Shown: positions 32,311 to 44,142, counted from the stretch's first letter. The stretch: DNA of 64,000 nucleotides from Schistocephalus solidus (GCA_017591395.1 WEDG01002025.1:62001-126000), one strand, 5' to 3'. Notes: generated by a model from the sequence alone, not told the origin. Program-made: numbers and translations.

Positions 32311-34189
32311 AATATTGTTTGAGACAAAAAAACAAACTCAAAATATTAATATGCTGCTAAATGCTGGTTTTCACATGACCATCTACGTTTGTTAACAGCG
32401 GAAAAATAATCGTTTTTAATAGACCGGTTTTTCCACCGAGTTTCGGCATCCGAAAAAGATAGCGTTCCGTCAAAAAGTACGCGCAATCACGCATGGTGGT
32501 TTGAGAAGGAGAAGAATGAAAATCTTTAACATCTCCCTGTAAATTTTCGTGCAAGCGAATATCCACACGGTTGTAAGACCTATTGGTGACAAACTAAACG
32601 CACCATTCGGTGATTTATCTCAATAAATATTACAAAATTTTCAATAAACTTCCTTTTGCGAAGCAACCACACACCCAGCACCACTCATTTTTCATAATAT
32701 TAATTAAATGGCCGTCCATAAAAGAAGAACACAATTATATTTGTAATTTAGAAGTTCCTAACGGAAAAATATTTGTGCCCCGAACCAGAACCGCAGAAAA
32801 TTTGCATATAAAAGTTCAGTTATGAATGTAAAAGACGTATAAATGTCCACACAGAAGCCGAGGCAGCAAACGCGATAAAATATTTACGAGTCGTAAACGT
32901 TATTATAATCGCAACGTTTTGGGCCAGCAACAGAAGTATTCCCTCCGCTAAATTTTTATTGTACATTTCTTCTCCATGGACGCTGTTACTGGGTCACCCC
33001 ATAGGTTCGTGTGGTTTTCAGTTCTGCAAAATTTTATTATGTTATGATATGTATCATTCACAGAATTAATTAATTGTGCATTCCCCTTTGTTGTTCAGAA
33101 ACTCCTTCTAACCTTCAGTCAGGTTTTCAATCCCGCGCTGAATCTCCTTTTCCTCACTCAAAGCATCCGTTCCCAACGATTTTTACATTTCAAAATAGTC
33201 TTCAGTTACTTCATCCTATTTCGCTGATAAATACCCAAATTGTTTAAGGGGGAGCTGCATGGATTAAAGCATTGAGACAGTCCTCATCGAAGCCCGACTT
33301 CCGTCCATAGCGCTGAGCGGCCTTCGCATAAAAATCATCTTCAGTGTAACATTCAACCCATTTCTGAGTTGACTGTACAGTCATAGAATCTTTTCAGTAA
33401 ACTACACAACTGTTTTTTGTGGCCTTCACTGTTTCGACCCCTCTATTAGATTCGTATAACAGGAAATGTCTGAAGTGTTCATTTTTGACAGACTGATACT
33501 CCATTACTTTGAGCTGTAAATAATCAAAAGTTAATTCAAATTACACATTATAAACAAAGGTTGAAAGCCTTGGCTAACGGAACAAAATGACAAGAAATAT
33601 GAATATATTCAACAAAATAAAACATGAAAAAACGTTAAATAATAGGAAAATCGCACAAACTTGTGGAGAAATCCAAGATGATGACAGAAAATATTGACGG
33701 TGTCAATGAACACCTTGTTGTTTACGGCCAATTTTCGATCGCTAACTTGGCCAATGGTCAGGTGTTGGTGATTCGTAGGAATTATAATTGAAGACCCACA
33801 GTTTGGGCCGTATCGCATGCAAAGTGCCCAAATTTACGAAAGCTTGATAATCACTCGCAAACCGGCACTAACACGAGTCCAAAGGCTTTGAAATAAAAAT
33901 AAAAAGCTCAATAAAAATGTAAAACCTGAAGGAAATATGAAAATTAATATTTGCTCCTTCAGAAAGACCAACTTTATTAAAAAAGCAGTCTGTGCAAAAA
34001 AGTGATAAATCGCGTTAACTGCGACTAACCAAGTTAAATAGAATTATCATCTGACATCACATTTTGTGTATATTAAGAGGGCTTTCCATGCGCTAAATTT
34101 CTTTATTGGTATTTTTTAATATCGAATTACAATTAGTGTCAGATCATCCTTGAAATACTATTGAACATTTCACGATTTTCGGTGTTTTC
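32311..34189. other. AT-rich unique DNA
   Basis: No convincing frame; small frames at 32357-32566 (-), 32610-32825 (+) and 33609-33818 (-) have no recognised domain. Confidence 0.4.
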
Positions 34190-34650
34190 AAGCACGGCCA
34201 TAAATTTAGATTCTGGCCTATGTGTTCATTAAAACCTTCAAAATAAGATAGTTCTTTAAAGTATTACCAAAGTGGCGAGATTTTGGATCTTCACTCTACT
34301 GCATGTGGCCGTTGAAATCATATTTGTAGATCCACCCAAACATGAAAATTCATTGCAGAGAAAAACATAATGTCCACAGCAAAGTTTCGCAATTAATATG
34401 CCTAAGATCGATTGAGTAACTTTCTATCTTAAGGTACCTCTTTAAAAGGTGTGTGAAGTGGATAATTCACTGTCGAATGCCTGCGTAATTTTTTTAAAAG
34501 TTGAATCAAGATGAAAATGTGAAAGTTTGACTATTTTTTTTGACTTTCTTTAAAAATTGATGCATTCTTATCGAATATGAAAGAACTGACTTTTGAATTT
34601 ATATTGGAACGTTTTCTGCTATATTTGTTTACATTAGTGCCCGTTCTAAG
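34190..34650 (+). repeat. Dispersed repeat family D, copy 1
   Basis: Aligns with the reverse complement of ~39600-40050: CATATTTGTAGATCCACCCAAAC, AAAATTCATTGCAGAGAAAAA, GCAATTAATATGCCTAAGAT, GGTACCTCTTTAAAAGG, GAAAGAACTGACTTTTGAATTT and TTGGAACGTTTTCTGC all have counterparts in order. AT-rich, with no coding signal. Confidence 0.75.
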
Positions 34651-36136
34651 ATTAAGATACATACCAGAGTGACCGAATATATACTATTATTCTGTGAAAA
34701 CTGGTAATCGTCTGTCCATTGCGTTACTAAATTCCAGATTAGCAGATAGTATATATCATAAAAAAGTACCTTATTCTATGCTTCCTATTTAAAATAGCCT
34801 TTATTCATATCGATCTTTAAGACTATCTATATGTATCTTGTAATCGATTCACGTTGTCACCGGATTAAAACAAAACATACTGGCAAAGAAGTTTATTCCT
34901 ACGCTTTGCGGCAAAAAACGTCAGAAATTTACCAAAAGTTAATTTATTGCGCTGAAGTATTTGCTTGTTTTTGAAAATCAATGCAATTCCACACACTTTC
35001 CTTCACCTGATTTTCAGTGAATTAAGATCAAATTTTTCAATAGCAAAAGGGATATATTTTGAAAATTTTGTACTTGTATTATTATCCTTTTATTGTACAA
35101 TACAGAAAAACTATGGACTTTGCTCTGTAATATTAAATATAACAGGAAATTTCTCGAATGTCCGACAACCACCGATTTCGCCCAAATCTTGTATGTTTCC
35201 TTAAATAAACTGCAGTAAACATGCAGCATTCTTTAGCAAAAGGCATTCTGAGCCTCAACTCCATTCAAAAAACAAAAACAGCAATGCTTGTTATGCACTT
35301 AACTTCTCAATCAAATTTTCAGAAAACATTGCATGAGTTATGTCACTTACTGCATATACTCGCCTCGCCAAACAGAAACTTTCTTCAGTCAGTTTTCAAC
35401 TTAAGCAGATGCATGGCAATGACATTTTACCAGCAAATGTCAAATTCATTCATTCTTTTCCAAATGTTTTGTAAGGAGAACATTTACAAATGTCGAAAAT
35501 ACTTGCCACCGACCCATGTCACTGTCCCGCAACTGGTACTTTCCACGTGCGTTCAAAATGGACGGCAGAGAAAAATTGCCTTGCCACCTGAATCGCTCAT
35601 GCCAGTAACGGTTGGAATCGGAATTTCGCGAGCATTCCTTAAATGTTTCTGCACGCCCCATAAATCTCATTTCGATAAAAGAAAATAGTACTGACGCTTC
35701 CTATTACTGCGTTGTTTGACAAAATAATCGAGCAAATTTACAGAGCAGGACTTATATAGCTGAATCTGCTCATTCGTTTCTCGAAAATAATTCAGTTTTT
35801 CTCGTATGGCCTCTCCTAATTTCAATGGACGCAAAATCCAATTGACCAGCTCCCTCACAGCAAACCATGCACAGTAGTGCTATGTAGCGTCAAGTAAACT
35901 CATAAGGAGATGTCGGATGCTTGCTTGGTAAAGCAGCTTCGTAAAAGATTCGCCCTCAGATAAGGTCTATTTGCACCCCGACTAAACCGAAGTAAAAACG
36001 TGAACAAACTATGCATAACATTCTAATCATCTAGATTTCGGTGAACGCGTTTCATGGTCTAAGCCATCTGGTTTATTTCCTGCGCTTCAGATCTCTTCAG
36101 AGAAAAAGGAAAGTAAAGCTCAAAATGTTCGTCACG

Positions 36137-36138
<2 letters not shown>
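34651..36138. other. AT-rich DNA with one unrecognised 155-codon frame
   Basis: The frame at 35221-35688 (+) has no identifiable domain, signal peptide or membrane pattern. It could be an exon or chance. Confidence 0.35.

Positions 36139-36203
<65 letters not shown>
36139..36203. repeat. (AT)n microsatellite
   Basis: AT run bounding the left side of the palindromic SINE-like cassette. Confidence 0.97.
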
Positions 36204-36204
<1 letters not shown>

Positions 36205-36207
36205 CAA

Positions 36208-36590
36208 TGGTAGTTTGGCGCTCACTGATCGGTTACAGGACTAACTCGTCCCGTTGTGCATTGGGGTTAACTCTAGAGTACCGCCAGCAGCCACAGAAAA
36301 GCTCGTTGTCTTGTCTTGCTCGTGGCGAAGTGGGTAGAGCGTTGGACTTCTGCCCAACAGGTCGAAAGTTCAAGCCTCGGGGGCCGCAGCGCCTTGGGTT
36401 GGGTATGGCTGGCTCATGACGGCTAATTAGCCAGAAACGGCCATTCCAGTCTCCCTGGTCTTTGTCGGTAATATCATTCTGTATATATCACTAGCTACTC
36501 TGTGGCTGCTGGCGGGGCTCTAGAGTTAACCGCAATGCACAAAGGGACGAGTGAGTCCTGTAACCGATCGGTGAGTGCCCAACTACCATA
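36208..36590 (+). mobile_element. SINE-like family A cassette with ~88 bp terminal inverted repeats
   Basis: Left arm ATGGTAGTTTGGCGCTCAC through GCCAGCAGCCACAG (36207-36296) is matched by its reverse complement CTGTGGCTGCTGGCGG through CAACTACCAT (36501-36589). Between them lie the A-box TGGCGAAGTGGGTAGAGCG (36323), B-box-like AAGTTCAAGCC (36368) and the GGCTCATGACGGCTAATTAG core. Long (AT)n precedes it and a short AT run follows. Confidence 0.8.
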
Positions 36591-36710
36591 TATATATATT
36601 ATACGTATGTTGCGTTATAGGTGCAACAGGCAAGACGTAGACAGCTGGTTCACGGTTGTTACCGATCATCAGTACGTCATATGCCTTGTGCAGTGAGGAA
36701 TATATACATG

Positions 36711-36712
<2 letters not shown>

Positions 36713-36772
<60 letters not shown>
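36713..36772. repeat. (AT)n microsatellite
   Basis: AT run abutting the outer end of a PLE pLTR relic (36773 onward). Confidence 0.97.
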
Positions 36773-36775
<3 letters not shown>

Positions 36776-36816
36776 AGAAGAAGCGGAAATCTCGGGAACC
36801 ATAGGTGTATTGTCCT

Positions 36817-36850
36817 GACGTTTTAAAAGCATACAAGGTTCAATCGTCGA
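36817..36850 (-). ncRNA. Hammerhead-like motif, degenerate, PLE pLTR
   Basis: Minus strand TCGACGA, T, TGAACC...CTTTTA, then AAACGTC. Both core boxes are mutated. The context (36773-36890) is homologous to 23698-23830, including the TATTTATAGG word (minus-strand CCTATAAATA-like) near 36870. Confidence 0.35.
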
Positions 36851-36890
36851 TTTCTATCGTACCGCGTCTCACATTATTTATAGGGGTGAT

Positions 36891-37436
36891 AGTCATGTTA
36901 ACACAGCTTTTATGCTCCTGGTTTACATAGTAAGGAGGATGAGGTGGGGGAGTTGTCAATTGACTGTGGCGCTCATCGCCCGCATACGCACAGGAAGCAT
37001 CTCTGTAGTCACCGGGGTGGAGGGGGAAGAGGGTAAGTGCTCTCAATCGGCACGTCTCTCGTCGAGGGGGGTCGTTTGGCAGTTGACGGCCCTCGCCCAC
37101 GTCCGCATTGACCTTAATTGCCGCTTTGGGTTACTAGTCCTGTTTGTGCCCTTCTGACTGCATTTCTCCTCTTCTGTCATGTTAGTGGTTAATACGGCTT
37201 AACGAATACACACACTACCAAGGGAGATGTGTTAGATATGCAGACGGCGTCCAAAATACAGACTCCAGCTTCAGTCATACAAGTGGGTTGGCAAGTGGGC
37301 TGGCAGTGTTGCTCTCTCCCACTAGGTACGTTCACTAAACACTCCTTGGCCGACTGAACGATTAGTGTTCATGAGGAACCATCACAGGGGACAGAGTGCT
37401 CGTTTAATTAAATGTCCTGCTAATGCCCCTGACGAT
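36891..37436. other. Unassigned DNA beside the pLTR relic
   Basis: Probably includes the outer part of the pLTR; ~36900-37160 is GC-richer. No gene recognised. Confidence 0.35.
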
Positions 37437-37905
37437 TTTGCATTGAGAAACTTTTTGGAAAAAAAGTATCCATTGCAATGTATTTTCTACGAAATCAAAG
37501 AAGTCGTTCGCATTGAATTTGCTCCTCAGGACACCACAGTGAACCAGCATTGTTATATGCAAGTGCTGAAGTGATTGCATGAGGCAGTTAGAAAAAGCGA
37601 CCAGAGTTATAACGATTGGAACTGGCGGCTTCATCATGACCACTTGCCTGCCCAAACAGCGTTCAAAATAAACCAGTTTTGGCCAAAAAAGGCAGGGCAA
37701 CGGTTTCTCACCCCCACCTCCTTACTCGTCCCCTACAACCTCTTAAAAGGAAGTGTTTTGAGAACGTAGAAGAGGTTAATAAAAAAAATAGGGAGGCGGT
37801 TAACAGAATTTGTTAAGAATAACAAAAAATGCTTCGAACAGTGGGAAACTCATCGGGAAAAGTGCGCAACAGCTTATAGATAGTATTTTGAAGAAAATTA
37901 CTGTT
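37437..37905 (+). mobile_element. mariner-like transposase relic
   Basis: One frame gives VVRIEFAPQDTTVNQHCYMQ, VLK, stop, LHEAVRKSDQSYNDW and RLHHDHLPAQTAF, then KINQFWPKKAG and later KCFEQWETHREKCATAYR, stop, YFEENY. This is the DD34D mariner core: HHDxxPAH carries the second catalytic Asp, and the C-terminal CFEQW block is recognisable. The region that should contain the third Asp (PPYSPDLAPCD-type block) is scrambled and shortened. In-frame stops at 37572 and later confirm decay. No terminal inverted repeats were identified. Confidence 0.75.
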
Positions 37906-38269
37906 TTAAACTGTTGTCTGTACGCCAATAATTATCGTTTTTCGGGTATCCTCTAATAGTATTCGTTTTAACTTGCAAACCCGAGCAGGAGCCCAGTGGT
38001 AGCAGAGACAACAAAATTGCATTGATCGCCTGAATCCTTGGATGGCAAAGGGACATTACCATTTGGCAATTTGCGCAGGACGCGATATGTGGAAGCATAC
38101 TTTTCTGAGGAGAACCTGGCATACTACATCTGGTCGGATAGAGGTTAGCAGCGTGATATTACGTCGAACGTCATACTTCATAAGCTGACCTCGCGCAGTT
38201 TGCTCTATCCCCTAAAGGGTTGCCTCAGACTGGCTAGACGAGATATCGTACCATTGCTGGATCTCTAGT
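37906..38269. other. Unique DNA, nothing recognised
   Basis: Short interval between the mariner and LINE relics; no frame of note. Confidence 0.35.
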
Positions 38270-38860
38270 CTTAAAAAAAGCCCCTGTCTTGCGTAATCTC
38301 TCGGTTACCAAACCTGGCAGACGTCCTTGCACTTGGTACGGTTGCGATCGTGCTAGGCCTAGCCACGATGATGTCACGAACTGCACCTCTCCAGACGGCA
38401 GCGAATCTGGACAGCTCGCCCTCTCTATCTCTTCGCCAACAACGGAGGCCTAAGAACCACTTTCATGTCCTGACGAGCTGTGTCGAGCCAGGTTTTGCGT
38501 TGACCAACGTTTCGATGCCTCCAAGTTGAAAACAGCGCTGGATTGAGACCAACAACAATGAACTCGTAGGGTGGACGACGAAGAACGGGCCCAAAGCACC
38601 TTGGTCATTTTTGGTGGAGGACCTATGATGTCCTCGTGACGTTGTCACAGCGAGTGCAGACTGTCTCCTTGATAACACGACCAGGATACTTCCCTAGAAA
38701 GATCGATCCCAAGCAGCGCTGAGCAAATACCTGTAGTTTTCGCTCATCTTCCACGCTCAGGGCCCAACATTCACAGCTGAAGAGAATAAATGACCGAGGC
38801 GCGGTACACGCAGATCTCCGTGGCGATGGAGATGTCGCGTCGGGTCCATAGACACTCTCT
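38270..38860 (-). mobile_element. LINE relic, C-terminal tail of a reverse transcriptase ORF
   Basis: The minus strand encodes LFSCECWALSVEDERKLQVF, RCLGSIFLGKYPGRV, ETVCTRCDNVTRTS and, after frame breaks, WFLGLRCWRRDREGELSRF and WRGAVRDIIVA. The CECWALxxEDERKLQVF.xRCLR pattern is the post-RT segment of many flatworm and invertebrate LINEs. It is a different family from those at 27.5 and 55 kb, whose equivalent segment reads [21 protein letters not shown]. Confidence 0.72.
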
Positions 38861-39599
38861 AAGGCCTGAGAATATGCAACTATAAGCATCAGTTTAGGAG
38901 ACAATATTGATCCTAACTTGTTGATCCCGTAGCTGCAATTGTCTACTTTTCAAGTTTGCGGCCATTACCATCAAGAAGTGCCTTCTCCTGCTCAGGGATG
39001 CAACTTTAAAACGATTGTTTATGAATAAACCGATGGATTTTGTCATTTATTTACCCGTAATGCTATTACACCAGCCAACGTTTAATGCCGCAATAGATGA
39101 CTTAAGTCATGCACTGTGTGATCGAAATTTGACTGAGTAGTCTAGCGTGCATTTTTTCTTGTTATTATGGTTTGCTGAGTAGATTTGAGGCTCAGAAAAC
39201 CTTTTAATAAAGGACACTGCATTTTCAATCTTGTAAATTGAAGGAAAACAGACGGGATTTGGGCTGAATCGAGGTTATCGGTTATCCAGGAAGTTATATA
39301 TGCTATTTAAAAAACGGAACATATCCTAGTGTTTTCTGAGTTTTACTATAAAGGAACATTAATATAAGAAAGAAAGATGTCAAATAAATCCCTTCCGAAA
39401 CCGGGAAAGCTGATGGTCAGCGAAAATCAGACGAAGGCAAGTGTAAAAAAATCGCCTAGTTTTTTTCGGAAAAGAGGAAGGAATTCTGCTTTAAACATTA
39501 TTTTTGGGCGATTCCTGGCATATTTTGCAACCAAAGTAGGCAGAAGATTAGCCGTTTTTATAAAATCTTCGTTTATATTCGGCCATTCTTTTCTGCTTT
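38861..39599. other. AT-rich unique DNA
   Basis: One basic 77-codon frame at 39377-39610 (+) without a recognised domain. Confidence 0.35.
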
Positions 39600-40050
39600 T
39601 GCAATCTTAGAATGGGGCATAAAAATAAACGAATTTATCGAAAAAACGCTCCAATGTAAAGCGAAAAGTGAGTTCTTTCATTTTCAGTTAAATTGTATCA
39701 AACTGTAAAAAACCTGTCAAACTTCCCCATATTTTACCTTCATTTAAGCTTGGAAAAAGGTAAAGTCCACAGACATTCGTCAGTTAAATTTCTAATTACA
39801 GCGCCTTTTAAAGAGGTAACTAATTAAAGAACGTTTTTTTTAAAAATTAATCTTAGGCATATTAATTGCCGGCTTTTGTTGTGAACTTTCATTTTTCTCG
39901 GCAATGAATTTTCGGGTCTCTGGGGAGTCTATAAATATGACCCAAACTGATATCTGCATTAGAAAGACAACCTCAAAACTCACTACTCCAGTAATTTTTA
40001 AAGAAATATCTTATTTTGAAGAGTTGATAAACATATAGAACAGAATCTGA
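39600..40050 (-). repeat. Dispersed repeat family D, copy 2 (inverted)
   Basis: Reverse complement aligns with 34190-34650, e.g. GCAATTAATATGCCTAAGATT, TTACCTCTTTAAAAGGCG and GAAAGAACTCACTTTTCGC. Together they form an inverted pair ~5 kb apart. Confidence 0.75.
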
Positions 40051-41500
40051 ATTTATCGTCAATCCACTGAAAACAGTGAAAAGCATGAGGTATTCAGAGG
40101 TATCTCAAGAACAATCTGAAACTCATTGTAATTCAATACCAGAAATACCTATAACGAAAATTGACGAAAGGATATTCCTCTTAATATACACACAATTGTA
40201 TGTTTACAAGTTCACCGGACAATTTTGTTTAAATTTATTCGTGACATTTATAGTGATTTTTGCGTTTTCGGAATATATAGTTTTTTTAAAAGGTTGATAT
40301 TTCTAAACAAAGTAATATTTTTTTATATTTCTATTAAGTTTTAAATTCACTTAAAGGTTTTGCATCATTATTTAAAAGCTGGGGTACATACGTTGGTTTC
40401 GGCTTGCAAGTGCTTAGCAATCATTCGTAAATTTCGGCATTTTGCAGGAATTGGGTAATCTAAAGTACGTGCACATTCTCTTATTCTCATAAAAAAAGGA
40501 ATAATAATTTTACCCGCTCATTTGCATTCAGTTTTAAATTTATGCTGACTGATGCTATCTGGTACCGGTCGGTACTGTTCAAGAGCAGTTCCTCGCGCGA
40601 TTAACGACCTCATTTCTTACCAGCTGAAGCTGCAAACCTCAGCTGCCTTTCGACCTGAAAAAAAACTGGCTCCGAAGTTAGCAGGTTTGACCTACTTCCG
40701 TAGCCTCAATTAAGTAGCCATTGTAATCCATATGTGTGTGCTTGCACGAGTTCAGAGTTGAAAATTAGATCACGTTTAGTGGCACATGCACAGTCAGAAA
40801 CATTTGCGTCTTTGAATACCTTGTTCACAAACCAGGTCCTGCATCACCGGTACTCCGCGTAGTAAATTGGAGAAACTTCTACTCCATTCGATAGTTTTCC
40901 TACCAATGACCTTGAGACGGTCATTTAAACAAATTTCCGTCATGCGTACCTGTCGCATTAACAGAAAATTGTCCTGAGCCAATAAGTCACTGTCATTCCT
41001 GTCCTTCAATTAGGCAGTTCGGTAGAAATTTACCGGTGCGTTTCGTAGTTCTAACGTCAGGATCTTTTGGCCGTACAGGCAGCATTTTTTTAGTTAGATA
41101 ATTCCTTGTTATCAAAACGTGTAAGACTGCGTTCTGTCTTGGTGTACTAAAAACACCTGCAAACGTTTGCACAACTTAATTTAACAGTCCACCCGGTGAT
41201 TAATCTGTTCCTTTCCATTCGACTGGAGTAAATAGGTCAAAGATATTAATTATATTCGTCAGAGAATAGTCCTCTGTTTATAGCCTACGTTGGTTATTCG
41301 TTCTTTTGTTCCTAACGTTCCCCGACGAAGAGCATTAAGATCCTCGGCTTATAAACTCCAGTAAAATGACAAGAAACAAAATAGCTACGAGGTGGCGAGG
41401 TAAACTGGACTGTTGGTCAAAGTTGTGGAAGTTAGCAGGCATTTTTAGCACATTAAAACAAAACGCCGTATGTCTATGCAATATTTAGTGCGCATAGATG
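40051..41500. other. Unique DNA, no gene seen
   Basis: Small frames at 40076-40297 (+, hydrophobic C-terminus) and 40794-41009 (-) have no recognised domain. Confidence 0.35.
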
Positions 41501-41504
41501 TAGA

Positions 41505-41840
41505 TGCGCACTTACCGATCGGATACGGGAATCACTCGTTCCGTTGTGCCTCGGGCCGCCCTCCAGATTCCCGTCAGCAGCCACAGAGTGGCTGGTGATA
41601 TGGGTAGAGTAATATTACCGAGAAAGAAAAGAGAGAAGGGAACGGTCATGTCTGGCTTATTAGCCATCATCAGCCAGCCATGCCCAACCCCAGGTGTTGC
41701 GTCATCTGGGGCTCAAATTAGCGACCTGTTGGTTGGTTTGTGCCACAAAATCTGTGGTTGGAAAGGGCTGGCTGATGACAGCTACTACGCCAGAAATAGC
41801 CAGTCCATTCTCCCTCGTCTTTGTCGGTAATATCCCTCTG
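41505..41840. mobile_element. SINE-like family A, inverted dimer
   Basis: The left half carries the family in reverse (GTCTGGCTTATTAGCCATCATCAGCCAGCC at 41649-41680). The right half carries it forward (GGCTGGCTGATGACAGC, then CCATTCTCCCTCGTCTTTGTCGG at 41767-41828). The two halves face each other around ~41720. Confidence 0.7.
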
Positions 41841-42700
41841 ATATTATTGTGTCACCCTAACAGAAAGGAATTTGAAAGTTCTAAATGAGAGTGAACAAAA
41901 AGTTTAAGACTTAGTGCGCAATGTGGTAGTGATTCGGGAAACGGACACGACAACCATTTTGTGGAGGGGGTGGAGGCGGAGGCCTCGTATACAAGCCGGA
42001 AAACTCAGGTTTATATACCTATTGTCCCAGATCCAAAGGAACACGTTAGCAAGCTACCGCCATCACTACCATCAAGTCACTTGATTTGGTAAAAGTATAA
42101 CAGTTTGTTTCGTGGCACAGATTGGTAGACCTGAAGCCCCGTGACAGTATGCGGCCTCAGAATGCGACTTCGCAACTGCTCTTTCTGATTTAAATGTTCG
42201 GATTTCCCTGTACGAAGTTGGGATTTTGGGTTTGTGGAAGATTGTGAGTCACCCAACAATGACCATTCTAACCTGTACTGTTTTGGTATTCAAATCCTTC
42301 TAACTTGTGCATCGTTATGGGACTACCTTCAAGTACTCCGTGGCAAAGCTCAAAGCCCATCTTGGATTCCAGATATAGTAGCGTCGCTTCCAACTTGCAC
42401 CTCAGTTTTTCTGCTTCGAGTTAGGAACTGATGTTTAAATTCGTCGCACGCTCAGTGTGCCACAACCAGCCCAGATTAATGTGTCCTTTCAGCTGCCCAT
42501 TAATAAGATACGATAGAAATTGCTAGGAAAGCTGACCTTCGAACCGGGTTTACCATAAGATATGTGAGAAATGAACGTGGATCTAATAGAAGTGAACAGG
42601 GGAGTTCAAAGAAGGAATTCTGGAGGAGGAAACGCGGACGGCCAAGCCATTATTGCATCAATTATGACCTCCAGCGGTGCTCGCAAGAGCTGCTAATTGT
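41841..42700. other. Unique DNA, no gene seen
   Basis: Short frames only (e.g. 42077-42259 -, 42234-42431 +), none recognised. Confidence 0.35.
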
Positions 42701-42709
42701 AGTACGCAT

Positions 42710-43050
42710 GTGATCAGACGGGTTTTTGAATTTGAGCTGCCATTTTTCTTCTCCATTCACATGGGAAAATGGGCTAACCCATTTTTTATCATTTGATACG
42801 GCTATTTACCACTTTTTGTTAATATTACCCACGTCAAGGTCATTTGCAAACGACGCCTGCACCTTTTTGACGAAAATCTGGCACAATTAGGCGACGCATT
42901 TACGGACGACCGTTCAGGATGCCGACAGTTACAGTTATCGGTTACCATGTATCTTCTGTTTTCTTCCGGTGCTCTCTTTTGCGTACCAATTTTATAAACA
43001 TTGAATGGAGGCCTTCTTGCTGAAAATTTCAAAAGAATACTTTCAAAATA
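42710..43050 (-). repeat. Dispersed repeat family C, copy 2 (with open frame)
   Basis: Minus-strand frame 43032-42802 encodes VYKIGTQKRAPEENRRYMV, TDNCNCRHPERSSVNASPN, which aligns with the frame at 51421-51606. Nucleotide similarity to 13290-13680 is clear. The unit runs into (AT)n at 43056. Confidence 0.75.
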
Positions 43051-43054
43051 AAGC

Positions 43055-43055
<1 letters not shown>

Positions 43056-43109
<54 letters not shown>
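43056..43109. repeat. (AT)n microsatellite
   Basis: AT run separating family C from the PLE cassette. Confidence 0.97.
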
Positions 43110-43113
<4 letters not shown>

Positions 43114-43947
43114 TGCGTAAAGATTCGAGGTCCCGTTATCTTATCGCGTTCATCATCTCCTGAAGAAGACGAAGAAGAGGAGGGGGCGAGTTCATGGACC
43201 AAATTGTATTTGTACTGACGTTTCGAAAGCCTTCTCGCTTCCATCATCAGAGTAAAGTGCTTGCTGCTCCTGGTGGTCTTGAGTTAGTCAGTCTTGCCGC
43301 GTGCCTCGTATTATATCCATGGTGGACGCGTGAACTTTGACCTGCCCGATTGCCGCTGACTTCCTTAGACCTCCCCGAGGCTGAACGCTGGCGGGCTCGC
43401 GTGACTGCTGTCCCCTTTGGAGCCGTCGTAGGGTTAGGCAAGGCAGCGTGCCTGTTGGCCTCCCCCACGTCAATCAGCGGACTGAGAAGTCGTTGCTGCT
43501 CTCGTGAGTTGTTATCCGTTTTACGGGCGCATTCGTGAGGCAGTGTTTGATTTTGGTCATGTGACCTTCGGCCGCCACCCCGCTTTTCCGTGAGCCTGGG
43601 CTCTCGGTTCCGTGTGCTCGTTTGCCTTATTGGCCCTGGCCGAACTGATCCGAGCCGTGTACGAAGCGCCTGGTAGGCGGGATGTAAGTCTATAGCTCGG
43701 TTGAGAGTACCAGTCGAGGACCAGCTCTCGAGCACCAATCTGGCCATCTTCTCATTGGCTCGGCCAATCACCCTTGTTTTGTCAAAGGCGAAATCATGGT
43801 TCAGCTGTTGTGCGTGACCATAAACCAAAGACAACTTGTCTTTGCGGTTGATTGCAAGTTGGTGTTCATGCAACCTTGTGCCCAGGCGTTTGGTCCATGA
43901 ACTCGCCCCCTCCTCTTCTTCGTCTTCTTCAGGAGATGATGAACGCG
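43110..43947 (-). mobile_element. PLE C-terminal cassette with ~58 bp inverted ends, bounded by (AT)n
   Basis: Minus strand: KRLGTRLHEHQLAINRKDK, HDFAFDKTRVIGRANEKMAR, LVLESWSSTGTLNRAIDLHP, then a basic tail, so the copy starts in mid GIY-YIG domain. The outer ends are inverted repeats: 43146-43203 is the reverse complement of 43890-43947 (TGGTCCATGAACTCGCCCCC through GATGATGAACGCG). The downstream pLTR holds a hammerhead-like motif. (AT)n lies at both outer borders. Confidence 0.8.
43217..43250 (-). ncRNA. Hammerhead-ribozyme-like motif, well preserved
   Basis: Identical in sequence to the motif at 23529-23562: CTGATGA, T, GGAAGC/GCTTTC stem, GAAA, CG, UC, with TACT/AGTA able to start stem I. 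It is sense with respect to the PLE coding sequence beside it. Confidence 0.6.

Positions 43948-43975
<28 letters not shown>
43948..43975. repeat. (AT)n microsatellite
   Basis: AT run at the upstream border of the PLE cassette. Confidence 0.95.
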
Positions 43976-43978
<3 letters not shown>

Positions 43979-44080
43979 AGTGTGGGGCTCACCGATCTGC
44001 TTAAGGAACATGCATGTTCCGTTGTGCCCTGAGCCAGAAATGGCCATTCCGGTCTCCCCTTGTCTTTTCGGTTCCATTCC
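43976..44080. repeat. Half-inverted SINE-like family A fragment between (AT)n tracts
   Basis: The first half (GGGGCTCACCGATCTGCTTAAGG through TTGTGCCCT) is in the same orientation as at 45656. The second half (GAGCCAGAAATGGCCATTCC through GGTTCCATTCC) is inverted relative to 45763-45815. The intervening family sequence is absent. Confidence 0.75.
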
Positions 44081-44081
44081 A

Positions 44082-44137
<56 letters not shown>

Positions 44138-44142
44138 TATAT
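44081..44142. repeat. (AT)n microsatellite with C interruptions
   Basis: AT run with C at 44100 and 44132. Confidence 0.95.
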
